Source of the DNA: CAXMST01 sp963790085
GTDB lineage: Bacteria > Actinomycetota > Thermoleophilia > Solirubrobacterales > 70-9
DNA length: 64,000 nucleotides
NCBI GenBank assembly: GCA_963790085.1
Contig: CAWBNH010000013.1
Coordinates: forward strand, 248,001 to 312,000
Direction: 5' to 3'
In this document: positions 25,405 through 33,325 of the stretch, in pieces
Layout of the letters: the number at the start of each line of letters is the position of its first letter
Position numbering within the stretch: position 1 is the first letter of the stretch
Translations under genes and position numbers: made by a program
Notes under the pieces: generated by a model
Database searches by the model: none
Seen by the model: only the letters and a program-made list of their open reading frames with translations
Told to the model about the DNA's origin: nothing

Positions 25405-26687
25405 GGGCGGACCTCGGCCAGGGTCTCGGCGACCGCTGCGCAGGTGCGCTCGATCGCCGCCGGGTCGTGGGCGAGCGAGACGAACCACGCCTCGAACTGC
25501 GAGGGCGGCGCATACACCCCGCGCTCGAGCAGGCCTCTGCAGAGCGCACCGTAGGCGTCGGTGTCGCAGGCCTTGGCCGCCGCGAAGTCGCGCGGCGGCG
25601 TCGGGCTCATGAACAGCGTCACCAGGGCCGGCATCGAGCTGACCGAGGCCCACGACCGGGCGCCGGCAGCGTCGATCGCGTCCCGCAGGCCCGCGGCGAG
25701 CAGCTCGGTCAGCTCCGCGAGGCGGCCGTACGCCTCCGAGTCGAGCAGCTCGAGCGTGGCCAGGCCCGCGGCGACCGCCAGCGGGTTGCCGGACAGCGTC
25801 CCCGCCTGGTAGACGTCGCCGGCGGGAGCGACGCGCTCCATCAACTCGCGACTGCCCCCGTAGGCCGCCGCCGGCAGGCCGCCGCCGATCACCTTGCCCA
25901 TGATCGTCAGATCAGCGCTGACCCCGAGCAGCTCCTGGGCACCGCCGCGAGCCACCCGGAAGCCCGAGATCACCTCGTCGAAGACCAGCAGCGAGCCACT
26001 CGAGTCGGCGAGATCGCGGAGGTGCTCGAGAAAGCCCTCGGCCGCCGGCACCACCCCCATGTTGGCTGGAATCGGCTCGCAGAGGATCGCCGCGGGGTCG
26101 AGCTCGAGCACCGCGCGCTCGACCGCGTCGAAGTCGTTCCACGGCACGACCGCGGTTGCGGCCGCCTGGGCTGCCGGGACCCCGGGCGAGGTGGGGATGC
26201 CCTGGGTCGCGAGGCCGGAGCCGGCGTCGGCGAGCAACCCGTCGACGTGCCCGTGGTAGGCACCCGCGAACTTGACCAGGCGCTCGCGCCCGGTAGCCGC
26301 GCGGGCGAGCCGCACGGCGCTGAGCGCGGCCTCGGTGCCCGAGTTGACCATGCGCAGCATCTCGACCGCGTGGAACCGCGAGCAGACCTCCTCCGCGAGC
26401 GCCACCTCCCCGGCGGTCGCGGCGCCGTAGGAGGTGCCCCGCGCTGCCGCCTCGCTGACCGCCTCGACGACCGCCGGGTTGGCGTGCCCGGCGATCAGCG
26501 GCCCCCAGGACGAGATCCAGTCCACGTAGCGGTTGCCGTCGACATCGACCAGTTCGCAGCCGCTGCCGCTCTCGACGAAGATCGGGTCGCGGCCGATCGA
26601 GCCCATCGCCCGCACCGGTGAGTTGACCCCACCCGGCATCACCTCGACAGCCCGGCGATAGAGCTCTCTGGAGCGCTCGTCCCTCAA
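25401..26687 (-). CDS. hemL: Glutamate-1-semialdehyde 2,1-aminomutase
   Basis: This 428-residue PLP enzyme makes 5-aminolevulinate from glutamate-1-semialdehyde. Motifs: PGGVNSPVRAMGSIGRDP near residue 18, VNSGTEAALSAVRLAR, AYHGHVDGLLADAGSG, VFDEVISGFRVARGGAQ, and the PLP Lys in IMGKVIGGGLPAAAYGG near residue 265. The start appears to be TTG 26687 with no better codon nearby. The product feeds HemB, encoded two genes upstream. Confidence 0.95.
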   Translation of the reverse strand: MRDERSRELYRRAVEVMPGGVNSPVRAMGSIGRDPIFVESGSGCELVDVDGNRYVDWISSWGPLIAGHANPAVVEAVSEAAARGTSYGAATAGEVALAEEVCSRFHAVEMLRMVNSGTEAALSAVRLARAATGRERLVKFAGAYHGHVDGLLADAGSGLATQGIPTSPGVPAAQAAATAVVPWNDFDAVERAVLELDPAAILCEPIPANMGVVPAAEGFLEHLRDLADSSGSLLVFDEVISGFRVARGGAQELLGVSADLTIMGKVIGGGLPAAAYGGSRELMERVAPAGDVYQAGTLSGNPLAVAAGLATLELLDSEAYGRLAELTELLAAGLRDAIDAAGARSWASVSSMPALVTLFMSPTPPRDFAAAKACDTDAYGALCRGLLERGVYAPPSQFEAWFVSLAHDPAAIERTCAAVAETLAEVRP

Positions 26688-26711
26688 CCCATCCGCCCTC
26701 GGGATCGGCGG

Positions 26712-27830
26712 CTAGGCGCCGTGCTCCCGCTCCCACTCACGGTAGTCGTCCGTGAAGTAGCGGAGCCGGATCTTCTTGTACTCGGTGCTGCTGTAGAGGA
26801 CCGCGCGGTCGGGCCCGTGGAGCCCGTGCTCGTCGGCAATCGAGTCGAGGATCGCGTCGCACTCCTCCTTCGAGCGGCCGTGCGCCATCGTGAACACCGA
26901 GTAGGGCCAGTCCTCGTAGGTGGGCCGCTCGTAGCAGTGGGACACGCCGCGCACGGCAGCCATCCGGCCGCCGACGTCGGCGACGCGCTCGGGCGGGACC
27001 CTCCAGACGCCCATCCCGTTCGCCGAGAATCCGGCGCGGCGGTGGAAGAGGATCGCCGCCACCCGCCTGAGGATCTTGCGATCGATCAGCTCCTGGAGAC
27101 GATCCAACAGCTCCGGCGCTTCGATCCCGAGCTCCTCGGCGGCGTCGTCCCAGGGCCTGTCGACCACCGCCATCGGCCCCTGGGTTGCGCGGATCAGCGC
27201 GATGTCGTCGTCGTCGTAGGGCCGGGGCTCGAGCTCCCTCGGGGGCACCGCCTCGACCTTCGCCGCCAGCGCATCGGTGTCTCCCTCCATCTCGAGGTTC
27301 ATGTTGATCTTGAACATCGTCAGCGTCGGCAGCTGCCGGATCGACTCGGCGCCGGTCCGCTGCTGGAGCGCTTCGAGCGTCCCCTGGAGGCCGAGCTCGG
27401 AGTCGGGCGGTGTCGCGATCGTGAACCAGAGGTTGAACTCGTGCGTGCGCAGGTAGTTGTGCGAGACCCCCGGATGCGAGTTGATGATCTCCGCCGGGCG
27501 ATGCGGGAACTCGGAGTCGACCTTCGCCGCGACGAGCATCGACGAGTAGCCGAGTGCCCTGGTGTCGAAGATCGGTGTGATCTCGCGGATGATCCGCCCG
27601 TCGAGTAGGCGCTGGATACGGGCCATCGCATCGTCGAGGGGGATCCCTGCCCGCTCGGCGATCAGCGCGTACGGCTCCGGCACGAGCGGGAACTCGGACT
27701 GCAGCACGTTCATCAGCCGCCGGTCGACGAGATCGAGCGGGATCGCGGCGCCGTCCTTGCGGGTCCTCGCCTTCGAGCGGGCCCCGGCTGGCCTGCCCTC
27801 GGTTGTCGGAGTGTCGGTCAACTCAGCCAT
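26712..27830 (-). CDS. Fused siroheme decarboxylase-like protein (AhbA-AhbB type, Lrp/AsnC fold)
   Basis: This 372-residue protein is two Lrp/AsnC-like modules in tandem. The first ends with VSHNYLRTHEFNLWFTIA, the second with VSHCYERPTYEDWPYSVFTM; the paired HNYxR and HCYxR motifs are the hallmark of siroheme decarboxylase AhbA and AhbB (also NirDL). The Lrp-type HTH in each half is degenerate. It sits between hemL and hemB and overlaps hemB by 13 bases. This supports a role in tetrapyrrole synthesis more than in transcription, although automated annotation would call it an AsnC regulator. Confidence 0.82.
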   Translation of the reverse strand: MAELTDTPTTEGRPAGARSKARTRKDGAAIPLDLVDRRLMNVLQSEFPLVPEPYALIAERAGIPLDDAMARIQRLLDGRIIREITPIFDTRALGYSSMLVAAKVDSEFPHRPAEIINSHPGVSHNYLRTHEFNLWFTIATPPDSELGLQGTLEALQQRTGAESIRQLPTLTMFKINMNLEMEGDTDALAAKVEAVPPRELEPRPYDDDDIALIRATQGPMAVVDRPWDDAAEELGIEAPELLDRLQELIDRKILRRVAAILFHRRAGFSANGMGVWRVPPERVADVGGRMAAVRGVSHCYERPTYEDWPYSVFTMAHGRSKEECDAILDSIADEHGLHGPDRAVLYSSTEYKKIRLRYFTDDYREWEREHGA

Positions 27831-28789
27831 CCAGCCGCTTCCTTCGCGTAGTAGGTGACGATCACATCGGCTCCCGCCCGCTTGATCGCTGTCAGTGACT
27901 CCAAGGCCGTGGCCCGTTCGTCGAGCCAGCCGTTGGCGGCTGCGGCCTTGAGCATCGAGTACTCGCCGGAGACATGGTAGGCGGCGAGTGGCGCGCCGGT
28001 CTCGAGCTTGACCCGGCTGACGATGTCCAGATAGGGGATCGCGGGCTTGACCATCAGCATGTCGGCGCCCTCCTCGAGGTCGAGCCTCGCCTCGCGAAGC
28101 GCCTCGAGCGCGTTCGCCGGGTCCATCTGGTAGCCCCGTCTGCCGACCTCCCGGGGGGCGGAGCCGGCCGCCTCGCGGAAGGGCCCATAGAAGGCGGAGG
28201 CGTACTTGACGGCGTAGGAGATGATCGGCGTCGCCGAGAAGCCCTCGGAGTCGAGCTGGCCACGAACGGCGGCCACATGCCCATCCATCATGCCGCTGGG
28301 GGCAACGGCATCGGCGCCGGCCGCGGCCTGGGAGACAGCGGCCTTTGCGATCAGCTCGAGCGTCAGGTCATTGTCGACCTCGCCGTCATCGAGAATGCCG
28401 CAGTGCCCACCGGCGGTGTACCCGCAGAGGCAGGTGTCGGCGATCACGACAAGCTCCGGGTGGGCCTCCTTCAGCGCCCGAATCGCGAGCTGGACGACGC
28501 CCTCGTCGTCGTAGGCGCCGCTGCCGGCCTCGTCCTTGGCGGCCGGCACCCCGAACAGCAGGACCGCCGGGACGCCGGCGCCGGCGACCGCGCCCGCCTC
28601 CTCGACGAGGGCCGAGATCGAGAGCCGCTCGATGCCCGGCATCGCCGCGATCGGCTCCCGAACTCCCTCGCCGGCGCTGACGAACAGCGGCTGGATCAGC
28701 TCGGCCGGGCGCAGCGTCGTCTCCCGCACCATCTCGCGCAGAACGCCGGTCCGCCTCAGGCGGCGCATGCGGATTGCAGGGAATCCCAT
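27818..28789 (-). CDS. hemB: Porphobilinogen synthase (delta-aminolevulinate dehydratase)
   Basis: This 323-residue TIM barrel joins two 5-aminolevulinates. RRLRRTGVLREMVRET at the start, ADTCLCGYTAGGHCG (a Cys-containing metal site, zinc type), VAPSGMMDGHV, the Schiff-base Lys regions SYAVKYASAFYGPFREA and MLMVKPAIPYLDI are all present. It leads the hemB-ahb-hemL-qcr-men transcription unit. TAGACT lies 8 bases before the ATG. Confidence 0.96.
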   Translation of the reverse strand: MGFPAIRMRRLRRTGVLREMVRETTLRPAELIQPLFVSAGEGVREPIAAMPGIERLSISALVEEAGAVAGAGVPAVLLFGVPAAKDEAGSGAYDDEGVVQLAIRALKEAHPELVVIADTCLCGYTAGGHCGILDDGEVDNDLTLELIAKAAVSQAAAGADAVAPSGMMDGHVAAVRGQLDSEGFSATPIISYAVKYASAFYGPFREAAGSAPREVGRRGYQMDPANALEALREARLDLEEGADMLMVKPAIPYLDIVSRVKLETGAPLAAYHVSGEYSMLKAAAANGWLDERATALESLTAIKRAGADVIVTYYAKEAAGWLS

Positions 28790-28797
28790 CGCTCAGC

Positions 28798-28803
28798 AGT
28801 CTA
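28798..28803 (-). promoter_or_regulatory. Putative leaderless -10 (TAGACT) for hemB and the operon downstream
   Basis: TAGACT on the minus strand is 8 bases before ATG 28789. Because hemB to qcrC are packed with overlaps or gaps of under 30 bases, this may drive the whole heme and bc-complex block. Confidence 0.5.
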
Positions 28804-28859
28804 GATCGAGCGGCGGGCTGGGGCTCGTCCCCGCTCGCCCGCCCTTGGCCGGCGGCTGG

Positions 28860-28890
28860 TAGGACCTGACGCCCGGCGGTAGCGCTCGTT
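28860..28890 (+). promoter_or_regulatory. Putative ECF-type promoter of the sigma gene (shared motif, copy A)
   Basis: TAGGACCTGACG (28860-28871) is followed after 15 bases by CGTT (28887-28890). The same 12-mer with CGTT at the identical 27-base offset lies before the secreted repeat protein. GGACC and CGTT resemble ECF -35 (GGAAC) and -10 (CGTC/CGTT) elements. This suggests autoregulation by the downstream sigma factor. Confidence 0.5.
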
Positions 28891-28983
28891 GTTGCGACAG
28901 AGCCCGAATGGAATGCGGACCAGGCGACAGCACCGATGCGGCCGGCCTTCAGCCGTTTGGATCGCTGCCGATAATCATTGGTG

Positions 28984-30462
28984 ATGGCCTCTTCGCGACC
29001 GCTCGCGGCCGATTCCCCTGGCTCACCGCGCCGGTGGGCCCCGCTTCGGGCGGGGCCCACCCTGGGCCGCCGCGCACGCCAGGGGGAGCAGGCGGCGTTT
29101 GCGGAGATCTTCCGCGAGCACCATCAGGCGATCTACCGCTACTGCCTGGCGATCCTCCGCAACCCGTCCGACGCCGAGGATGCGCTGCAGTCGACGATGT
29201 CGGCGGCGCTGCGGGCGCTCCCCGGAGAGGACCGCGAGGTCGAGCTTCGTCCCTGGCTGTTCAGGGTCGCGCACAACGAGGCGATCTCGATCGTGCGAAG
29301 CCGGCGAGAGACGCAGCTGGACTGCGAACCCACCGCCGGGCGGGCGGAGTCCCCTGCGGCGGAGCTCGAGAATCGCGACCGGCTGCGGCACCTGGTCGAG
29401 GATCTCAAGGGCCTGCCCGAGCGTCAGCGCTCGGCGCTGGTGATGCGGGAGCTGTCCGGACTCGGCTACGGCGAGATCGCGGCGGCGCTCGACTGCGCCG
29501 AGGGCGCTGCTCGGCAGTCGGTATACGAGGCGCGAATGGCGCTGCGGAGCCGGGAGGAGGGCCGCGAGATGCGCTGCGATGAGGTCCGAAGAGCCGTCAG
29601 CGACGGCGACGGCCGGCGCCTGCGCGGGCGCAGGCTCAAGGCCCACCTCCGCGCCTGCGAGGGATGCGCCGGCTTCAAGCTCGCGATCGAGGTGCGGCGG
29701 CAGGATCTGCGCGCGCTCTGCCCACCGCTGCCGATCGCGGCGGCGGGCGGAGTCCTCGCGGGCCTCGGGATCGGAGGTGCGGGCAGCGCCGGTGCGGCGA
29801 CCGGCGTTGCCGCGGTGGGCTCCGGGGCGGCGGCGCTCGGCGGTGGAGTGGCCGCTGGGGCCTCGGTCAAGGCAGCGACGGTCGTCGCTGCGGTCATCGT
29901 CGCTGCGGGTGCCTCCGACGCAGCGGGAATCGTCGAGCTGCCCGGACCGCTCACTGTCGGCAGCGAAGCGGGCAGCGAAGCCGCACCCGCGACGGGGACC
30001 TCGGACCGCTCGGAGCCGGAGGGCAGGCAGGGTGCGGGCCACCGCGGGATCGAGGCCTCGGGGGCGCGGGTCGAGAGTCGGGGGCGAGGCGACAAGCGTC
30101 AGGGTCGAGCGGGTGACGCCCGCGGTCGGACGAGGGCGAACGGGAACGGCCGGGGCAAGGGACTCGACAGACGACCCGGCAAGGGGCTGGGCCGCGGAAT
30201 CGGCGGCCGGGGCGAGGGACCGCCCGCCCAGCCTCCAGGCCCCCCGGCCTCCGGTGGGCCGCCCGGCGGTGGGCCGCCCGCCAACGTGGGCCCAAAGCCG
30301 GGCGGCGGACCGCCCGCGCCTCTCCCGGCACAGCCGGCCAAGCCCGAGACCGGCGGGGCGGGCGGAGGTGGCGGGGCGCCCCCGGCGGTGGTGGGCCCCC
30401 CCGGCGGTGGGCCGCCCCCGGCGGTGGGTGGTGGCCGGGGCAAGGGCGGGCCGCCCGAATAG
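28984..30462 (+). CDS. ECF sigma factor fused to a zinc-binding anti-sigma domain, membrane segments and a Gly/Pro-rich tail
   Basis: This 492-residue protein has sigma region 2 at about residues 34-85 (AFAEIFREHHQAIYRYCLAI, NPSDAEDALQSTM) and region 4 at about 140-190 (LPERQRSALVMRELSGLGYG, AARQSVYEAR). Then comes a ZAS zinc motif HLRACEGC (His221, Cys225, Cys228, with Cys198 upstream). Residues about 250-315 hold hydrophobic Ala/Gly-rich segments able to span the membrane, and the rest is low-complexity GGPPGGGPP repeats and basic Gly. The sigma factor would be held at the membrane and released by an outside signal, perhaps by proteolysis. The start is ATG 28984. Copy number of membrane passes is uncertain. 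Confidence 0.85.
   Translation: MASSRPLAADSPGSPRRWAPLRAGPTLGRRARQGEQAAFAEIFREHHQAIYRYCLAILRNPSDAEDALQSTMSAALRALPGEDREVELRPWLFRVAHNEAISIVRSRRETQLDCEPTAGRAESPAAELENRDRLRHLVEDLKGLPERQRSALVMRELSGLGYGEIAAALDCAEGAARQSVYEARMALRSREEGREMRCDEVRRAVSDGDGRRLRGRRLKAHLRACEGCAGFKLAIEVRRQDLRALCPPLPIAAAGGVLAGLGIGGAGSAGAATGVAAVGSGAAALGGGVAAGASVKAATVVAAVIVAAGASDAAGIVELPGPLTVGSEAGSEAAPATGTSDRSEPEGRQGAGHRGIEASGARVESRGRGDKRQGRAGDARGRTRANGNGRGKGLDRRPGKGLGRGIGGRGEGPPAQPPGPPASGGPPGGGPPANVGPKPGGGPPAPLPAQPAKPETGGAGGGGGAPPAVVGPPGGGPPPAVGGGRGKGGPPE
30230..30450 (+). repeat. Low-complexity GC repeats encoding a Gly/Pro-rich tail
   Basis: Imperfect repeats of GGTGGGCCGCCCGG-type units encode GGPPGGGPP and similar strings in the C-terminus of the sigma fusion. 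Such tracts can change in length by slippage. Confidence 0.7.
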
Positions 30463-30470
30463 TCCGGTGA

Positions 30471-30501
30471 TAGGACCTGACGGAGCGCGCCTGAGCGCGT
30501 T
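30471..30501 (+). promoter_or_regulatory. Putative ECF-type promoter of the secreted repeat gene (shared motif, copy B)
   Basis: TAGGACCTGACG (30471-30482) followed by CGTT (30498-30501) at exactly the same spacing as copy A. It would give a leader of roughly 60 bases ending in a strong ribosome-binding site. Confidence 0.5.
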
Positions 30502-30566
30502 CTCAGTCCAAGACGACCGAAGAGCAAATCCCCCACGAGAGTGGAATCGATAGGAGGAGCGACGAC

Positions 30567-31085
30567 ATGAGGAACTTGAAGATCATCTCGCTGGCCGTAC
30601 TCGGCTGCATGCTGCTGCTCGGCGCGTCGGCGAACGCGGCCAAGCTTGACGGGGCGAAAGAGGCCGGGAAGCTGGCCAAGAGCCAGTGCAAGGCCGAGAA
30701 GCGCGCTGACAAGGGGGCGTTCTCAGCTCTCTACGGGAAGCGGGCGATGCGAACCTGCGTCAAGGGCGAGAAGTCGGAGATCAAGGGTGAGCTGAGGAAC
30801 GCGTCGCAGGCCTGCAAGGCGGAGCGGGCGGAGGATCCGGACGCCTTCGAGGAGGCCTACGGCTCCAACGGGAACCGCAAGAACGCGCTCGGCAAGTGCG
30901 TCTCGCGCACGGTCAAGAAGGCCACGGTCGAGGAGGTCGGCTCGTTCAAGAACTCCGCGAAGGAGTGCAAGGCGGAGCGGGCGGAGGATCCGGACGCCTT
31001 CAAGGAGGCCTACGGCTCCAACGGGAACCGCAAGAACGCGCTCGGCAAGTGCGTCTCCTCCAAGCACGTGCCGGCACAGGACTAG
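30567..31085 (+). CDS. Secreted cysteine-repeat protein
   Basis: This 172-residue protein has a clear signal peptide (MRNLKIISLAVLGCMLLLGA then SANAA, cleavage after about residue 24). The mature part is three repeats, each with two Cys and the pattern CKAE(R/K)...DPDAF.EAYGSNGNRKNALGKCV; the first repeat is degenerate and the last two are nearly identical. Six repeat Cys suggest one disulfide per repeat. The ribosome-binding site GGAGGAG precedes the ATG by 8 bases. Function is unknown; position and a shared upstream motif tie it to the sigma/anti-sigma fusion. Confidence 0.85.
   Translation: MRNLKIISLAVLGCMLLLGASANAAKLDGAKEAGKLAKSQCKAEKRADKGAFSALYGKRAMRTCVKGEKSEIKGELRNASQACKAERAEDPDAFEEAYGSNGNRKNALGKCVSRTVKKATVEEVGSFKNSAKECKAERAEDPDAFKEAYGSNGNRKNALGKCVSSKHVPAQD
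30813..31057 (+). repeat. Near-identical direct repeat, period 153 bases
   Basis: The 92 bases at 30813-30904 recur at 30966-31057 with a single difference (GAG to AAG, Glu to Lys). The period equals 51 codons. Such identity without synonymous drift suggests recent duplication or gene conversion. Confidence 0.85.
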
Positions 31086-31161
31086 AGCGCTCAGAGCTGA
31101 TCGTCGTCGCAGACGACGCAGCCGCCCCAGTCCCGAGGGGCGCCGTTACACGCCCGTCGAC

Positions 31162-31181
31162 CGCCTGTCGGTCGACAGGCG
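31162..31181. terminator. Hairpin between convergent genes
   Basis: Perfect 8-bp arms (CGCCTGTC/GACAGGCG) with loop GGTC lie between the secreted repeat gene and the ABC permease gene, which end toward each other. No T-run follows on either strand, so it may act with Rho or as a weak bidirectional terminator. Confidence 0.5.
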
Positions 31182-31188
31182 TGCTGCG

Positions 31189-32538
31189 TCAGGCGAAGCG
31201 GCGCAGGGCGAGTCGGGCGAGCAGGCCGTAGGCGAGCGCGAGAGCGGCCAGGTGGGCGATCGCGACGGTGAGAGACGGGCCGGCCTCTTCGAGGGCGCCC
31301 TCGAGCGCGCGCAGCGACGGGTCGAAGGGGAACAGGGCTGTGACCACCCCGATCGCGTCGAACAGCGCCGGGCTGACCGTGCCGGAGGGCACGAGCGAGA
31401 GGAACGCCACCGGCAACGAGACCATGAAGGCGAGCAGTGAGGCCGCACGGACCTCGCGCGTGGCACCTCCGAGCGCGGCGCCGAAGGCGGCGAAGGCGGC
31501 ACCGCCGGCGACGATCGCCGGGATCCACAGCGCGAAGCGCTGCCACTGCAGCGAGACGAACAGCTCGAGGCCGGCCAGCATCAGCAGCGTCACGGCGAGT
31601 GCAGCGACAACGCCGAGGGCGATCTTCTCGATCAACAGGCCGGTCGGGCTGACCAGGCCCCGAACCAGCCGGCGGAAGGCGTTCTCCTCGCGCTCGAGGG
31701 CGAGCGAGCCCGCCACCAGGAGCACGGTCACGAACATCAGGGTGATCGTCGCTGCGACGGCGATCGCGAATGTATCCAGCGACGGGCTGCCACCGTTGAC
31801 GACCTCTTTGTCAACCTGAATCGGCTGGCTCACGGCCCCCAGCAGATCGTCGGCGACGTCGAGGTTCTCCGCGGCCAGCGCTGAGAAGCGGATCACACGG
31901 TCGATCTCCGCACGGCTGTCGCCCCCCTTCGGCAGCTCGCCGCGAACCTCTCTGAGGATCGCCTCCGCGCTGCGCAGGCCGAGGATCTCGAAGCCCTGGC
32001 CGAGGAAGTTGAGCGAACCGCCGTCGAGCAGGATCCCGAGGTAGCCGATCGAGACGTCGGAGATCCGTTGCGAGATCCGCAGGTTGGCGTCGGAGAGCAG
32101 CGAGTCGATCCGTTCGTCGACGAGCTGGCCCTTGACCGGGTCCTCCTCGTTGACGAGGACCTCGACGATCGGCTGCTCGGGAGTCAGGCCCGCCAGCGAC
32201 TGCAGCTTCTCGATCAGGTCCGACGGCAGGACCAGCGCGCCGAGCACGTCCCCGGACTCGACCAGCTCCCGAGCTTCCTCGCGGCTGGAGACCGGCACGC
32301 ATTCGATCCGATCGCAGAGCTCGGCACGGGCACCGACGAGATCGAACTCCTCGCCGCCGACATTCAGCGGCGAGCCCGGCGGCACCTCGTTGAGCAAGGC
32401 GACGCGCGGCTTGCTCGGGCCACCGGAGAGCGCGAACCCGATCAGGACGGCGATCACGATCGGGTAGATCACGAGCAGCGCCGTCAGCAGCGGGGAGCGC
32501 CACATCAGCCTCAGATCCTTGAGCAGGAGCCAGCGCAT
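31189..32538 (-). CDS. ABC-2 type transporter permease
   Basis: This 449-residue permease has an N-terminal helix WRSPLLTALLVIYPIVIAVLIG, a large extracytoplasmic domain (about residues 40-250), then five or six C-terminal membrane helices starting with AIAVAATITLMFVTVLLVAG and containing the ERE(E/K)xxR-like EREENAFRRLVRG between helices. This is the layout of exporters of the ABC-2/DrrB or YhgE-like group. The ATPase gene is 6 bases upstream. Substrate unknown. Confidence 0.85.
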   Translation of the reverse strand: MRWLLLKDLRLMWRSPLLTALLVIYPIVIAVLIGFALSGGPSKPRVALLNEVPPGSPLNVGGEEFDLVGARAELCDRIECVPVSSREEARELVESGDVLGALVLPSDLIEKLQSLAGLTPEQPIVEVLVNEEDPVKGQLVDERIDSLLSDANLRISQRISDVSIGYLGILLDGGSLNFLGQGFEILGLRSAEAILREVRGELPKGGDSRAEIDRVIRFSALAAENLDVADDLLGAVSQPIQVDKEVVNGGSPSLDTFAIAVAATITLMFVTVLLVAGSLALEREENAFRRLVRGLVSPTGLLIEKIALGVVAALAVTLLMLAGLELFVSLQWQRFALWIPAIVAGGAAFAAFGAALGGATREVRAASLLAFMVSLPVAFLSLVPSGTVSPALFDAIGVVTALFPFDPSLRALEGALEEAGPSLTVAIAHLAALALAYGLLARLALRRFA

Positions 32539-32544
32539 CGGACG

Positions 32545-33264
32545 TCAGTGGCCGCGCTCACCGAGGAAGCGGACGAAGGCGCCCTCGGCATCGCCCGACT
32601 CGATGCCCGCCTCGTCGTGCAACTCCTCGGCGCCGCCGTCGAAGAGCGCCTCGCCGTCGGCGAGCACCAGCAGCCGATCGCCGTAGCGCTCCGCCTCGGC
32701 GATGTCGTGCGTCGTGAAGATCACCGTCGTGCCGTCCGCCGCCAGGCCGAGCACGAACTCCCAGAGTCGGGCGCGCTGGCGGGCATCGAGGCCGGTCGAG
32801 GGCTCATCGAGCAGCATCACCGCCGGCCTCGCGAGGAGGCCGATCGCGATGTTGACCCGCTGCTGGTTGCCACCCGACAGCGTCCCCGCCAGATCGCCCC
32901 GGCGCTCGCCGAGCGCGGTCTGCGAGAGCATCTCCTCGACCGCCGCATCGACATCGGGAACGTCCTCCAGTCGCGCGAACAGCTCGAGGTTCTCCTCGAC
33001 CGTCAGCTTGCGGTAGAAGGCCGGCTGCTGCGGCACGAAGCCGACCCGCCCCTCGGCGATCGTGACGGTGCCGCCGTCCTGCCCCAGGCTGCCGGCGATG
33101 ATCGAGAGCAGGGTCGTCTTGCCGGCGCCGTTCGGCCCGATCACCGCCAAGAGCTCCCCGGTGGCGACCGCGAATCCGACCCCGGCCAGCGCCCGGCGGT
33201 CACCGAAGCTCTTGTCCAGAGCCGCGACCTCGATCGCGGCCACGGTCGTTGCCCGCGCCTCCAT
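32545..33264 (-). CDS. ABC transporter ATP-binding protein
   Basis: This 239-residue ATPase has Walker A GPNGAGKTTLLSI near residue 44, Q-loop FVPQQPAFY, signature LSGGNQQRVNIAIGLL, Walker B AVMLLDEPSTGLDARQ and H-loop FTTHDIAEAE. It powers the adjacent permease. ATG 33264 follows TAGCTT by 7 bases, and long upstream read-through was rejected. Confidence 0.93.
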   Translation of the reverse strand: MEARATTVAAIEVAALDKSFGDRRALAGVGFAVATGELLAVIGPNGAGKTTLLSIIAGSLGQDGGTVTIAEGRVGFVPQQPAFYRKLTVEENLELFARLEDVPDVDAAVEEMLSQTALGERRGDLAGTLSGGNQQRVNIAIGLLARPAVMLLDEPSTGLDARQRARLWEFVLGLAADGTTVIFTTHDIAEAERYGDRLLVLADGEALFDGGAEELHDEAGIESGDAEGAFVRFLGERGH

Positions 33265-33271
33265 CGCCGGA

Positions 33272-33277
33272 AAGCTA
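33272..33277 (-). promoter_or_regulatory. Putative leaderless -10 (TAGCTT) for the ABC operon
   Basis: TAGCTT on the minus strand is 7 bases before ATG 33264, the same box as at folP. Confidence 0.5.
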
Positions 33278-33313
33278 GACGGTCCTGGGGAGCAGCTCGT
33301 CGCCGGGATCGGC

Positions 33314-33319
33314 AAGACT
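33314..33319 (+). promoter_or_regulatory. Putative leaderless -10 (AAGACT) for the YmdB-type gene
   Basis: AAGACT lies 6 bases before ATG 33326; the first base departs from the TANNCT pattern. Confidence 0.35.
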
Positions 33320-33325
33320 GGGCCG

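Noticed and set aside
23868..26621. Open frame of 917 codons on the plus strand
   Set aside because: It lies antisense to qcrB, qcrA, the helical protein and hemL, all of which have clear motifs. Its Arg/Gly/Asp-rich composition is the usual mirror of GC-rich codon bias.
28971..28980. ATAAT-like box just before the sigma-fusion gene as a leaderless promoter
   Set aside because: GATAAT sits at a plausible distance from ATG 28984, but the shared motif further upstream explains both genes better. It remains possible as a second promoter.
30471..30482. Coding matches to GGACCTGAC, for example in dcd near 19842 and dnaA near 46666
   Set aside because: They lie within conserved codons and lack CGTT at the right distance, so they are not counted as copies of the promoter motif.
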